Shown here piece after piece: positions 25,325 to 33,371 of a DNA stretch of 64,000 bases. The notes below the pieces were generated by a model. It made no database searches. It was not told where the DNA came from and saw only the letters and a program-made list of their open reading frames with translations. Source of the DNA: Tenacibaculum sp. 190130A14a (GTDB taxonomy: Bacteria; Bacteroidota; Bacteroidia; Flavobacteriales; Flavobacteriaceae); NCBI RefSeq assembly GCF_964048965.1, contig NZ_OZ040189.1:682001-746000 (forward strand). The letters run 5' to 3'. The position numbers were made by a program, and so were the translations under genes. The first letter of the stretch is position 1, and each line of letters opens with the position of its first letter.

Positions 25325-26788
25325 ATGATGCATTCAAAAGAAGAAATAGTAGTAGTTTGGTTTAAAAGAGACCTTCGTTTGTATGATAACGAGGCGGTAT
25401 CTAGTGCAATTAAATCGGGTAAAAAAGTACTATTTCTATATCTTTTCGAAAACAGTTTGTTGGCAGATGAACATTATTCTGAGAGGCATTGGAACTTCAT
25501 CAAAGAATCTTTAAGAGATATAAATAAAGAGTTAGTAGCGTATAATACGCGTGTTTTAACTGTGAATTCTGAAGTTATTGGGTTTTTTAGATTTTTTCAA
25601 TCTCAAGTGAATTTGTCAGCGGTATACTCGCATATTGAAACAGGAATTTTAAGAACCTATAATAGAGATAAGTCATTCAAAAGATTTTGTAGTAACAACT
25701 CGATTGCGTGGTTAGAAAATGTTCACAATGGGGTGTTTAGAGGCAGAAAAGATAGAGAGCAATGGAAGGAAGATTGGGAGGCATACATGAAGACTGAGAA
25801 AAGTACTTTTCAACCAGAAGAAGCAATGTTCTTTTCTAATGATGAAATTAACTTTTTAGCGAAAAACTTGAATGAAGTTTCCCTCAATACCGAAAAAGGA
25901 ACTTTTCAACAAGGAGGCAGAACAATGGGGTTAAAATATATGAAAAGCTTTTTTAGTATTCGTTATGAAAATTATGCAAAGCATATATCTAAACCTAATG
26001 AAGCACGAGAAAGTTGTAGTAGGTTATCTCCATATATCGCTTGGGGAAATCTTTCAGTAAGAGAAGTTTATCAGCAAGCAAAATTGGTACAAGTACAAGC
26101 AAATAACAAAAGAGCTTTATATGCATTTACCTCTCGACTAAGATGGCAAGCTCATTTCATTCAAAAGTTTGAAATGGAATGTATAATGGAAAAAGAAAGT
26201 ATAAACAAAGGTTTTCGAAAGTTAAAGAAAGACGTTACTAAAAGATATGTGAAGGCTTGGAAAGAAGGAAAAACTGGAGTACCTTTTGTAGATGCATGTA
26301 TGCGTTGCTTAATAACAACAGGGTATTTGAACTTTAGAATGAGAGCCATGTTAGTGTCTTTTTTTACACACAATTTATGGCAACCATGGCAAGAAGCTTC
26401 TAAATATTTGTCGAAACTGTTTTTAGATTTTGAACCTGGAATCCATTTTCCACAATTGCAAATGCAAGCAGGAGAAACAGGGATTAATACAATAAGAATT
26501 TACAATCCTGTAAAAAATGGATTGGAACACGATTCAGATGGGAAATTTATAACCAAATGGGTTCCCGAATTGGCTAATTTACCAATAGCCTTTATACATG
26601 AACCTTTTAAAATGACAGCGTTAGAGCAAAGACTTTATGGATTTACTTTAGGAAAAGATTATCCAAAACCAATTATTGATATAGATAAATCTAGAAAAAA
26701 AGCATCTGATGCCATATGGAGAATGAAAAAAGATCCTGATGTAATGAAAGATAACTATAGAATTTTGAAAAAACACATTGTTAAGTAA
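25325..26788 (+). CDS. Atypical cryptochrome/photolyase-family protein
   Basis: 487 residues. The N-terminal antenna-type domain starts [17 protein letters not shown]. The FAD-binding C-terminal half keeps [16 protein letters not shown] and [24 protein letters not shown]. Two hallmarks of CPD photolyases are changed: the E-x-x-W pair of the substrate pocket reads SRLRW (Glu to Arg), and the NNGNWQW.AGTG block is [26 protein letters not shown] (375-395, shown in part). It therefore probably does not repair CPDs as PhrB does; it could be a cryptochrome-type sensor or act on another lesion. First gene after the third operator; the true photolyase ends the same operon. Confidence 0.85.
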   Translation: MMHSKEEIVVVWFKRDLRLYDNEAVSSAIKSGKKVLFLYLFENSLLADEHYSERHWNFIKESLRDINKELVAYNTRVLTVNSEVIGFFRFFQSQVNLSAVYSHIETGILRTYNRDKSFKRFCSNNSIAWLENVHNGVFRGRKDREQWKEDWEAYMKTEKSTFQPEEAMFFSNDEINFLAKNLNEVSLNTEKGTFQQGGRTMGLKYMKSFFSIRYENYAKHISKPNEARESCSRLSPYIAWGNLSVREVYQQAKLVQVQANNKRALYAFTSRLRWQAHFIQKFEMECIMEKESINKGFRKLKKDVTKRYVKAWKEGKTGVPFVDACMRCLITTGYLNFRMRAMLVSFFTHNLWQPWQEASKYLSKLFLDFEPGIHFPQLQMQAGETGINTIRIYNPVKNGLEHDSDGKFITKWVPELANLPIAFIHEPFKMTALEQRLYGFTLGKDYPKPIIDIDKSRKKASDAIWRMKKDPDVMKDNYRILKKHIVK

Positions 26789-26789
26789 T

Positions 26790-27209
26790 ATGCTATTTAA
26801 TATAACACATACCGATAAAGAAGATGTAGCAGAAATCAATGCTCTTGTTGGAAATCCAATAGGTTTTATTGCTGCATTAAAATTGAGAGGAGTAGGCTCC
26901 GGAAGAATGATCATAGACAGTGTAAGTGCCAATTTTCAAAGGATAATTGCCAGTGTTAGTGATTTAGAATATGGAAGTATTGAGTTAAGACCAAAAGGAA
27001 TAATGATTTATGTAACTAAGCAAATGGAGCGTTTTTGTTGGGTGGTTCCATATTACAAATTAGTTGTTTTTAATGATGGTTTTTTTAGTATCCATTCAGA
27101 CAATAGTTTTATCAGATTTCGTAAAGATTTAAAATTTAGAGAAAATAAAAAATTCATAGATAAGATGATGGACTTAAAAGCAATGAAAACGATCAATTAT
27201 TTTTTATGA
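26790..27209 (+). CDS. Uncharacterised protein of the photolyase operon
   Basis: 139 residues from ATG 26790, one base after the upstream stop (the frame also extends to a TTG inside the upstream gene, which I reject). Mixed alpha/beta with two visible blocks: NPIGFIAALKLRGVGSGRMI and GSIELRPKGIMIYVTKQMERFCWVVPYYKLVVF. No signal peptide and no metal-binding motif. The next gene starts inside its stop (ATGA). I do not recognise a family; position between a cryptochrome and DUF2805 is its main clue. Confidence 0.7.
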   Translation: MLFNITHTDKEDVAEINALVGNPIGFIAALKLRGVGSGRMIIDSVSANFQRIIASVSDLEYGSIELRPKGIMIYVTKQMERFCWVVPYYKLVVFNDGFFSIHSDNSFIRFRKDLKFRENKKFIDKMMDLKAMKTINYFL

Positions 27210-27475
27210 CAGAAAGAGCAATAGATAGAATTATAGAAATGGCTTGGGAAGATAGAACCACTTTTGATGCGATTAAATATCAATTCGATATAAAAGAGCA
27301 AGAAGTCATTAATTTGATGAGAAGGGAATTGAAACCTTCTAGTTTTCGACTTTGGAGAAAAAGAGTACAGGGAAGAAAAACGAAGCACGAGCAAAAAAGA
27401 ACTTTTATGAAGGGAAGGTTTAAATGCACAAGACAAAAAAGCATAAGTAATAACAAGATTTCGAAACGCTCATGA
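27206..27475 (+). CDS. DUF2805 (TIGR03643) family small basic protein
   Basis: 89 residues, strongly basic. The conserved core is MAWEDRTTFDAIKYQFDI followed by EVINLMRRELKPSSFRLWRKRVQGR and KH, matching the DUF2805/TIGR03643 pattern; it resembles a small helix-turn-helix (DRTTFDAIKYQFDIKEQEV). The family is found repeatedly beside cryptochrome/photolyase genes and has no proven function. A nucleic-acid-binding role is my inference from charge and the HTH-like segment. It overlaps both neighbours by 4 bases. Confidence 0.78.
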   Translation: MTERAIDRIIEMAWEDRTTFDAIKYQFDIKEQEVINLMRRELKPSSFRLWRKRVQGRKTKHEQKRTFMKGRFKCTRQKSISNNKISKRS

Positions 27476-27897
27476 TATCACAACATAAAGCAGGTATAAC
27501 AAGGAAAGAACATTTTAATGCAGCACATAGATTACATAACAACCATTGGAGTTTGAAAAAGAACCAGGAAATTTTTGGTAAATGTAATAATCCTAATTAT
27601 CACGGACATAATTACGAATTGGAAGTAACCATTATTGGGGAAATAAATGAAGAAACGGGATATGTAATTGATACTAAAGAGCTGTCTGATCATATAAAAA
27701 GAGAGATACTAGAAGCGTTTGATCATAAAAACTTAAACTTAGAAGTAGTAGAGTTTAAAGATTTAAATCCGACGGTAGAAAATATAGCAAGAGTAATTTA
27801 CAATAAGTTAAGAGAAGTTATTTGTAACACATTAGAAATTAAAATTAAACTTTATGAAACACCAAGAAACTTTGTTGAGTACCCCTATGAAAAATAA
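27472..27897 (+). CDS. 6-pyruvoyl-tetrahydropterin synthase-type (PTPS/QueD family)
   Basis: 141 residues. Zinc ligands are H19 (FNAAHRL) with H44 and H46 (HGHNY); the catalytic Cys is C38 in FGKCNNPNYHGH. The Cx5HGH spacing is that of animal PTPS, whereas QueD has Cx3HGH. DHKNL (84-88) and the E-T near residue 129 complete the active site. PTPS converts dihydroneopterin triphosphate, the FolE product, to 6-pyruvoyl-tetrahydropterin. The folE gene follows with an 11-base overlap, so the pair should act in sequence toward a tetrahydrobiopterin-like cofactor. A 6-carboxytetrahydropterin (queuosine) role is the alternative. Confidence 0.84.
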   Translation: MISQHKAGITRKEHFNAAHRLHNNHWSLKKNQEIFGKCNNPNYHGHNYELEVTIIGEINEETGYVIDTKELSDHIKREILEAFDHKNLNLEVVEFKDLNPTVENIARVIYNKLREVICNTLEIKIKLYETPRNFVEYPYEK

Positions 27898-28549
27898 TCT
27901 TTCGGATTTGAGTGTTGAAAGTATAGGAGATGATCATTTGTATACAGGAATTGAGACTCCTATGGTACCTGATGCATTTTTAATTTCTAATGAAGAAAAA
28001 AAGCAGAAAATAGCAGGGTTGTTTCAAGAGATTATGGAAACAATGGGATTAGATTTATCTGACGATTCTTTAAAAGGAACACCAAAAAGGGTGGCTAAGA
28101 TGTATATAGAAGAGATTTTTTCTGGATTAGACCCGGCCAATAAACCCAAAATAGCCCTGTTTGAAAATAAATATCAATACAACCAAATGTTGGTTGAAAA
28201 GAATATTAGCTTTTATTCGAATTGTGAACATCACTTTGTTCCAATAATAGGAAAAGCACATATTGCCTATATCTCTTCCGGGAAAGTAATAGGACTTTCA
28301 AAACTCAATAGAATTGTGCAATACTATGCTAAAAGACCTCAAGTTCAAGAGCGGTTAACAAATCAAATAGGAAGAGATTTGCAAGATATTTTAGATACAG
28401 AAAGTGTAGCTGTTATTATTGAAGCAAAACATTTGTGTGTGTCTTCAAGAGGAGTAAAAGATGATACTTCAGAAACAGTAACATGTTTTTATGGCGGAGA
28501 ATTTCAGTCTCCAAGAAAAATTGTAGAACTTCAAAATTATTTAAAATGA
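27887..28549 (+). CDS. folE: GTP cyclohydrolase I FolE
   Basis: 220 residues from ATG 27887 (an upstream ATG at 27854 would deepen the overlap and adds unconserved residues). Zinc ligands are visible: Cys and His in SNCEHHFVP and Cys in HLCVSSRGV. GTPKRVAKMY, GLSKLNRIVQYYAKRPQVQERLT and the C-terminal TCFYGGEF are family hallmarks. It makes dihydroneopterin triphosphate from GTP, the branch point for folate and biopterin. Location in a light-inducible operon suggests extra pterin supply under light, either for a biopterin-like cofactor or for a photolyase antenna folate. Confidence 0.93.
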   Translation: MKNNLSDLSVESIGDDHLYTGIETPMVPDAFLISNEEKKQKIAGLFQEIMETMGLDLSDDSLKGTPKRVAKMYIEEIFSGLDPANKPKIALFENKYQYNQMLVEKNISFYSNCEHHFVPIIGKAHIAYISSGKVIGLSKLNRIVQYYAKRPQVQERLTNQIGRDLQDILDTESVAVIIEAKHLCVSSRGVKDDTSETVTCFYGGEFQSPRKIVELQNYLK

Positions 28550-28770
28550 GTACAGTAAACTTAATTCAAGAGGCATTAGATTTTGAGAAAAATCATAAAT
28601 CTTTTAGAACAAGAAACGAGAAAATTTTGGCTTCTAGAAGAGCAAAGGAAATAATTCTATCTATGAATGAAATATATAAGAAAACTAAAGATGGAAACCT
28701 AATGGATATCATGAAACGCTTAACCTTAATTAAGCAGAAAGTAGAAAAAAGATTAAAAGGTAGATTATGA
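28546..28770 (+). CDS. Small charged helical protein
   Basis: 74 residues, start overlapping the folE stop (ATGA) and stop overlapping the SDR start by 4 bases. Predicted all-helical and basic: LIQEALDFEKNHKSFRTRN, EKILASRRAKEII, then MKRLTLIKQKVEKRLKGRL. No cysteines, no membrane segment. The tight overlaps on both sides and normal composition argue that it is a real gene. I know no family for it. Confidence 0.62.
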   Translation: MSTVNLIQEALDFEKNHKSFRTRNEKILASRRAKEIILSMNEIYKKTKDGNLMDIMKRLTLIKQKVEKRLKGRL

Positions 28771-29447
28771 AAACAGTAGTAGTAATAGGAGGTAGTAAAG
28801 GAATAGGAAAAGCTATTGTAAACAATTTGAAAGCGACCACTAAAATTATAAATATTAGTAGAACTCCAGCGGAGAGTCATGAGAATGTAGTTAATTATGA
28901 ATGTGATGTAGTTAATGATGTTTTGCCAAATATTGAAGGCGAAGTTCATAGTTTGGTTTACTGCCCCGGCAGCATAAATTTAAAATCGTTTACCCGTTTA
29001 ACTCTTGATGAATTTCAAAACGATTTTAATATCAATGTTGTAGGGGCAATTAAAAGTTTAAAAGCTTATGAAAACCAATTAGTATCATGCAATGGTAATG
29101 TAGTGTTATTTAGTTCTGTTGCAACTACATTAGGTATGCCTTTCCATGCAAGTATTGCAGCTAGTAAGTCGGCAATTGAAGGATTAACAAAATCGTTAGC
29201 AGCAGAATATGCAACCAAAATAAGATTCAATGCAATAGCTCCTACGGTGACTAATACCCCTTTAGCTTCAAGATTATTGAGAAACGAAAAACAACAAGAA
29301 TCCATGAAGCAGCGTCATCCGCTTAAGAAATATTTAGAATCGAAAGAAGTGGCTGATTTAGCGTGTTATTTATTGTCTGATAAAGCTGCAGCAATTACCG
29401 GGCAAGTAATTCCAATAGACGCAGGTATAGTAACGTTAAAGATATAG
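28767..29447 (+). CDS. Short-chain dehydrogenase-like protein lacking the catalytic Tyr
   Basis: 226 residues, SDR fold: GGSKGIG (8-14), N90 in the DFNINVVGA helix, Ser in LFSSVAT (116-117) and Lys in AASKSAIEGL (K134). The Tyr of YxxxK is Ile130 here (HASIAASK), confirmed in the DNA as ATT. It lies directly after PTPS/FolE, so a sepiapterin- or pterin-reductase role is attractive, but loss of Tyr means either an altered mechanism (H127 is nearby) or a non-redox role. It ends with an ordinary SDR C-terminus (GQVIPIDAG). Confidence 0.83.
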   Translation: MKTVVVIGGSKGIGKAIVNNLKATTKIINISRTPAESHENVVNYECDVVNDVLPNIEGEVHSLVYCPGSINLKSFTRLTLDEFQNDFNINVVGAIKSLKAYENQLVSCNGNVVLFSSVATTLGMPFHASIAASKSAIEGLTKSLAAEYATKIRFNAIAPTVTNTPLASRLLRNEKQQESMKQRHPLKKYLESKEVADLACYLLSDKAAAITGQVIPIDAGIVTLKI

Positions 29448-29449
29448 TT

Positions 29450-29971
29450 ATGAGATGGCTAGTAGTACTATTTTTATTTCTAAATGTAAATAATGAAATA
29501 ATAATGTTTGACAAAGAAAAGCAATCTAAGTGGAGGGTTACGAATGATGATGTAATGGGAGGACTTTCAACATCTAAAATGATGTTAGATGAAAATGGAG
29601 TAGCTGTTTTTTCTGGAGAGGTTTCTACAAAAAATAATGGAGGTTTTGCCATGACAAGAATGCGCGTAAATGTTGTCTTAGATACAGAGAAAGAGAATAT
29701 CGTGTTAAAAATAAAAGGAGATGGTAAAAAGTATCAATTAAGGGTGAAAGCCAATAGAAGAGATCGTTTTTGGTATATACAACATTTTCAAACCACAGGA
29801 GAAAAACAAGAAGTAGTATTACCGTTATCAAGGTTTTATCCATCTTTTCGAGGCTATAGACTCAATTTAGAAAATTTTTCTTCAAATAGAATTGAAGAAA
29901 TCGCCATTTTGATAGGGAATAAAACAGATGAAAAATTTAAATTACAAGTGGAAAAAATATCAGTTCGATGA
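29450..29971 (+). CDS. CIA30-domain protein
   Basis: 173 residues. A hydrophobic N-terminus (MRWLVVLFLFLNVNN) suggests export or membrane attachment, though a short alternative starting at MFDKEKQ would be cytosolic. The CIA30 domain is seen as WRVTNDDVMGGLSTS, a following FSGEVSTKNNGGFAM strand, and LPLSRFYPSFRGYRL. CIA30 proteins help complex I assembly in mitochondria; bacterial homologues have a galactose-binding-like fold and no known role. It starts two bases after the SDR stop, and its stop overlaps the GPx start. Confidence 0.8.
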   Translation: MRWLVVLFLFLNVNNEIIMFDKEKQSKWRVTNDDVMGGLSTSKMMLDENGVAVFSGEVSTKNNGGFAMTRMRVNVVLDTEKENIVLKIKGDGKKYQLRVKANRRDRFWYIQHFQTTGEKQEVVLPLSRFYPSFRGYRLNLENFSSNRIEEIAILIGNKTDEKFKLQVEKISVR

Positions 29972-30510
29972 AAAAAATAAAAATTATGCTAATTATGACC
30001 TTATTTAGTTTTTTAGGAAATGCACAAACGGTAACTCCCAAAGAGTCGTTATTTGATTTAAAAATAAATTCAATTAATGGAGAAGAATTGAGTTTGGGAG
30101 CGTATAAAGGGAAAAAAATATTATTTGTGAATGTGGCATCAAAATGCGGTTTTACAAACCAATATGATGGTTTACAAGATTTATATACCAAGTACAAAGA
30201 TAAACTAGTTGTTGTCGGGCTGCCTTGTAATCAATTTGGGGCGCAAGAACCAGGTACAGCAGAAGAAATTAAAACATTTTGTAGAATGAATTACGGAGTT
30301 GATTTTCCAATGACTGAAAAGATTGATGTGAAAGGAGAACAACAGCACCCAATTTATCAGTGGTTAACGCAAAAAGATAAAAATGGTAAAATGAGTTCTT
30401 CTGTGAAATGGAACTTTCAAAAGTACCTTGTAGATGAAGAAGGAAGATTGATAGATGTATTTTACTCAATGACTAAGCCAATGAGTAATAAAATAACAAA
30501 ACGATTGTAA
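29968..30510 (+). CDS. Glutathione peroxidase-family thiol peroxidase, exported
   Basis: 180 residues. A signal peptide ends at about residue 20 (MKKIKIMLIMTLFSFLGNAQ), so it acts in the periplasm. The peroxidatic Cys is C60 in VNVASKCGFT; GLPCNQFGAQEPG (84-96) carries the resolving-type Cys and conserved Gln, and KWNFQKYL the catalytic Trp-Asn. Cys instead of Sec and an extra Cys in the CNQF loop are typical of thioredoxin-dependent GPx. It should remove hydroperoxides made by photooxidation, consistent with the operon. Confidence 0.9.
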   Translation: MKKIKIMLIMTLFSFLGNAQTVTPKESLFDLKINSINGEELSLGAYKGKKILFVNVASKCGFTNQYDGLQDLYTKYKDKLVVVGLPCNQFGAQEPGTAEEIKTFCRMNYGVDFPMTEKIDVKGEQQHPIYQWLTQKDKNGKMSSSVKWNFQKYLVDEEGRLIDVFYSMTKPMSNKITKRL

Positions 30511-30511
30511 A

Positions 30512-30997
30512 GTGATTGCATTTAAAAAACATTCAGGAATTTATACCTTATCAACAGAGCAAATTTTAGAAGTGCCAATCAAAGAGGCATGGGATTTTTT
30601 TAGTTCACCAGAAAACCTGCAAGAGATTACTCCTTCGCATATGGGATTTCAAATAACTTCTGCTGTTGAAAGTAAGGCGTATGCTGGGCAAATTATTACA
30701 TATAAAGTAGGAATATTACCAGGAATAAAATCAAACTGGGTAACTGAAATTACGCAAGTAAAAGAACAAGATTTTTTTATAGATGAACAACGATTTGGTC
30801 CTTACAGCATGTGGCATCATGAACACTGGTTTGAGGAGTTATCTAATGGGAATACATTAATGAAAGATAAAATATCGTATAAAATACCATTTGGTTTCTT
30901 AGGACATCTTGCTCAAAGTATTTTTATAAAGAAGCAGCTAAAGGGAATATTTGAACATCGATATGAAACACTAGAGAAATTGTTTAATGAAGGATAA
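30512..30997 (+). CDS. SRPBCC (START-like) domain protein
   Basis: 161 residues, GTG start at 30512 (two bases after the GPx stop). Fold pattern: an N-terminal beta strand and IKEAWDFFSSPENLQEITP helix, then curved strands ending in MWHHEHWFEEL and a long C-terminal helix KKQLKGIFEHRYETLEKLF. SRPBCC cavities bind hydrophobic ligands. Homologues are common next to photolyase genes; ligand unknown. Its 3' end overlaps the photolyase start by 11 bases. Confidence 0.8.
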   Translation: MIAFKKHSGIYTLSTEQILEVPIKEAWDFFSSPENLQEITPSHMGFQITSAVESKAYAGQIITYKVGILPGIKSNWVTEITQVKEQDFFIDEQRFGPYSMWHHEHWFEELSNGNTLMKDKISYKIPFGFLGHLAQSIFIKKQLKGIFEHRYETLEKLFNEG

Positions 30998-32270
30998 AAT
31001 TGCCATTTTTTGGTATCGTAGAGATCTACGATTGTATGATAACAAAGGATTGTCTAAAGCTTTACAATCTGGTTATAAAGTACTGCCGATATTCATTTTT
31101 GACGAAGAGATTTTAGATGCACTTCCAAAAGATGATGCAAGGGTGAATTTTATTTATGAGTCTTTAAAAGAGATAGATAAAAAACTAAAACAATACGATT
31201 CGTCTTTATTGGTTTTAAAAGGGAAACCACTTAAAGTTTGGAGTGATCTTTCTGAGGAATATGAGATTAAGGAGGTATATACAAATAAAGACTATGAGCC
31301 ATATGCAATTCAAAGAGATACGCAAGTACAATCTTTTTTAGCGTCAAAGGAAATCGCATTTCATTTATGTAAAGATCAAGTGATTTTTGAAGAAAATGAG
31401 GTAGTCAAAAATGATGGAACGCCTTATACCGTATATACCCCATATAAAAACAAATGGTTGAAAGCTTTTTCAAAAGAAAAAGATACGCAGGAATATGAGA
31501 TTGATTTTTCAGGTTTCTTAAAAAAGACTATCAATTTTCCGATGTTGGATTTTATAGGCTTTAAAGAAAGTATAATCAAAGTGAAGCCTTATGACTTTTC
31601 TCAAATAAGTTCTTATGATACTACAAGAGATTTTCCTGCAAAAAATACCACTTCATACATTTCTCCTCATTTACGTTTTGGAACAGTTAGCGTACGAGAA
31701 ATGGTAAAAAAAGCACTTGACTTAAATCAGGTGTTTTTGAGCGAATTGATTTGGAGAGAATTTTTTATGCAGATTTTATATCATTTCCCTAAAGTGGTTA
31801 CCCAGAATTTTAAATCGAAGTACGATGCAGTTCCATGGAGAAATAACAAAGAGGAGTTTGAAAAATGGTGTAGAGGAGAAACAGGATATCCCATGGTTGA
31901 CGCTGGTATGCGTGAATTAAATAAAACAGGATACATGCATAACAGAGTTCGTATGATTACCGCAGGATTTCTATGTAAACATTTACTCATCGATTGGCGT
32001 TGGGGTGAGGCTTATTTTGCTGAGAAATTATTGGACTATGAATTGGCTTCTAATAATGGAAACTGGCAATGGTCTGCTGGTACAGGCTGTGATGCAGCAC
32101 CCTATTTTAGAGTGTTCAATCCTACAGAACAGCTTAAAAAGTTTGATAAAGACTTACAGTATGTAAAAACCTGGGTAAAAGACTTTGAAGAATTGAGCTA
32201 TCCGCAACCAATAGTTGAGCATAAATTTGCAAGAGAAAGAGCTATTAGTACTTATAAAAACGCATTATAA
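30987..32270 (+). CDS. phr: Deoxyribodipyrimidine (CPD) photolyase
   Basis: 427 residues, a class I photolyase. N-terminal antenna-domain start [16 protein letters not shown]-binding half: ISPHLRFGTVSVRE, SELIWREFF (Glu and Trp of the lesion pocket), YPMVDAGMRELNKTGYMHNR, SNNGNWQWSAGTG and PYFRVFNP. All expected FAD and lesion contacts are present, in contrast to the protein at 25325. It repairs UV-induced cyclobutane dimers with blue light. Last gene of the operon, closed by a strong hairpin. Confidence 0.94.
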   Translation: MKDKIAIFWYRRDLRLYDNKGLSKALQSGYKVLPIFIFDEEILDALPKDDARVNFIYESLKEIDKKLKQYDSSLLVLKGKPLKVWSDLSEEYEIKEVYTNKDYEPYAIQRDTQVQSFLASKEIAFHLCKDQVIFEENEVVKNDGTPYTVYTPYKNKWLKAFSKEKDTQEYEIDFSGFLKKTINFPMLDFIGFKESIIKVKPYDFSQISSYDTTRDFPAKNTTSYISPHLRFGTVSVREMVKKALDLNQVFLSELIWREFFMQILYHFPKVVTQNFKSKYDAVPWRNNKEEFEKWCRGETGYPMVDAGMRELNKTGYMHNRVRMITAGFLCKHLLIDWRWGEAYFAEKLLDYELASNNGNWQWSAGTGCDAAPYFRVFNPTEQLKKFDKDLQYVKTWVKDFEELSYPQPIVEHKFARERAISTYKNAL

Positions 32271-32274
32271 ATGA

Positions 32275-32311
32275 TAGCCAAAAACCGAGCAATTTACTCG
32301 GTTTTTGGCTA
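32275..32311 (+). terminator. Terminator of the photolyase operon
   Basis: A perfect 15-bp stem (TAGCCAAAAACCGAG and its complement) with a 7-base loop begins four bases after the photolyase stop. A short T-rich tail follows. It probably works in both directions for the convergent gene at 32426-33016. Confidence 0.8.
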
Positions 32312-32425
32312 TTGCTCTTTAATTTAACTAATTTTACTTGTTTAAAGTTTTAGCTAATACTTTCTATACAAGACTCAATTTTGGTAATTAATTATAACTA
32401 GTATTTATGTACTTTGTGTTGGGTT

Positions 32426-33016
32426 TTAACTCGGATTAAACTCAATCCCGAATCTCTTTAAATAATCCTCTATTGTTTCCAAACCCATTTCTTTTCTTCT
32501 TTCGTTTACAGATTCAGGATTTTCTAATTTATATAATTTTCCATTATCTATCTGCGAACCATATATTTGTGGTTTGCCAGCATCCATTAATATACGATCT
32601 TTCATTAAAGCATATTGTTGCTTGGATAAATCTCCATTTTCTACCGCTTTCTCAACAAATGGAAAGTATTTTTTTCTAACATCCTCATTTGAATGTTGTA
32701 ACCCCAACCATATTGCATCCATGTGTTTTTGAGATACCTCATTTAATGTTGGCATACCGCATTTTTCAATAATGCTAATTATTAGCTCCTGATTTCTGTG
32801 ATCTTCTTTAGCGTATTTAATAAGTTGATTTGATTTTCTAATCTTTTGATCACTTTTATAAACTTCACTCAAGATTTGATGTTTTTTACTACAATCAACT
32901 TCAATAACATCTACTGATCCTACATAAACAAAATTATCCCTATTAACATATAGGAATATCGAAATTATTAGGATAAGAGCAGTTAGTATACTCAGGAGTA
33001 ATTTTTTCATTTTCAT
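32426..33016 (-). CDS. DUF6624-like membrane-anchored or exported protein
   Basis: 196 residues with one hydrophobic segment at about 5-23 (signal anchor or signal peptide without a clear cleavage site). The soluble part has the DUF6624 pattern: HMDAIWLGLQHSNEDVR, then QYALMKDRILMDAG and PQIYGSQ. The His and Asp residues recur across the family, but no activity is known. It lies alone, convergent with the photolyase operon. Confidence 0.72.
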   Translation of the reverse strand: MKMKKLLLSILTALILIISIFLYVNRDNFVYVGSVDVIEVDCSKKHQILSEVYKSDQKIRKSNQLIKYAKEDHRNQELIISIIEKCGMPTLNEVSQKHMDAIWLGLQHSNEDVRKKYFPFVEKAVENGDLSKQQYALMKDRILMDAGKPQIYGSQIDNGKLYKLENPESVNERRKEMGLETIEDYLKRFGIEFNPS

Positions 33017-33136
33017 TTTTTAATTTATTTGATATATAGCAATTAAGATCCTCTTAGTTTTAGGGATAAAATATCAGTCAATTGCGAAGTTAATTTTTTT
33101 TAATTAAATATCACGAGAGAAAACTTTCGGTAAACA

Positions 33137-33167
33137 AAAAACTCGCTACTTAAAAGTAACAAGTTTT
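33137..33167 (-). terminator. Decayed hairpin next to the alaS fragment
   Basis: Inverted repeat AAAACTCGCTACTT / AAGTAACAAGTTTT with two C-A mismatches. It sits about 25 bases beyond the stop of the alaS remnant on the minus strand, the place where a terminator of that copy would be. It differs from the terminator of intact alaS, so the copy came with its own flank. Confidence 0.35.
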
Positions 33168-33188
33168 ATATAAGTTTCTATTTAAGAG

Positions 33189-33297
33189 TAGTTACACTAC
33201 ATACTCTTTAGCTTTGTCTAATACTTTAGGCAATCCTCCTGGGTTTTTACCTCCAGCAGTTGCGTAGAAGTTTTGTCCACCTCCACCACAATGAAGG
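33189..33297 (-). pseudogene. Duplicated 3' fragment of alaS
   Basis: This stretch repeats the last ~35 codons of alaS (34086-34195), including the stop and a few bases past it, with only a handful of differences, mostly at third codon positions. It encodes [16 protein letters not shown] and then [15 protein letters not shown]. Nothing upstream of the GGGG motif remains. Third-position differences suggest it derives from a slightly different allele, or is old enough to have drifted. It is not a functional gene. Confidence 0.85.
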
Positions 33298-33371
33298 TTA
33301 TGGTAGGTTATAAATTAACGAGAGAATGAGTAACTAGTACCTATAAGGAAGCATTGAACAAAGAGCTTTAA
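33291..33371 (+). pseudogene. Decayed 3' end of a photolyase gene
   Basis: Read from 33291, the plus strand gives VGYKLTRE-stop-VTSTYKEALNKEL, which matches the photolyase C-terminus VEHKFARERAISTYKNAL of the intact gene ending at 32270, with an in-frame TGA where that has Arg. About two thirds of bases agree across 54 aligned positions. It ends at 33371, overlapping the stop of the next minus-strand gene. It abuts the alaS remnant, so both look like ends of a collapsed duplication. Confidence 0.6.

Noticed and set aside
32338..32346. TTGTTTAAA downstream of the photolyase operon, resembling the CarH-type box
   Set aside because: A single box with no partner 21 bp away and no gene starting after it; in such AT-rich DNA one copy is expected by chance.
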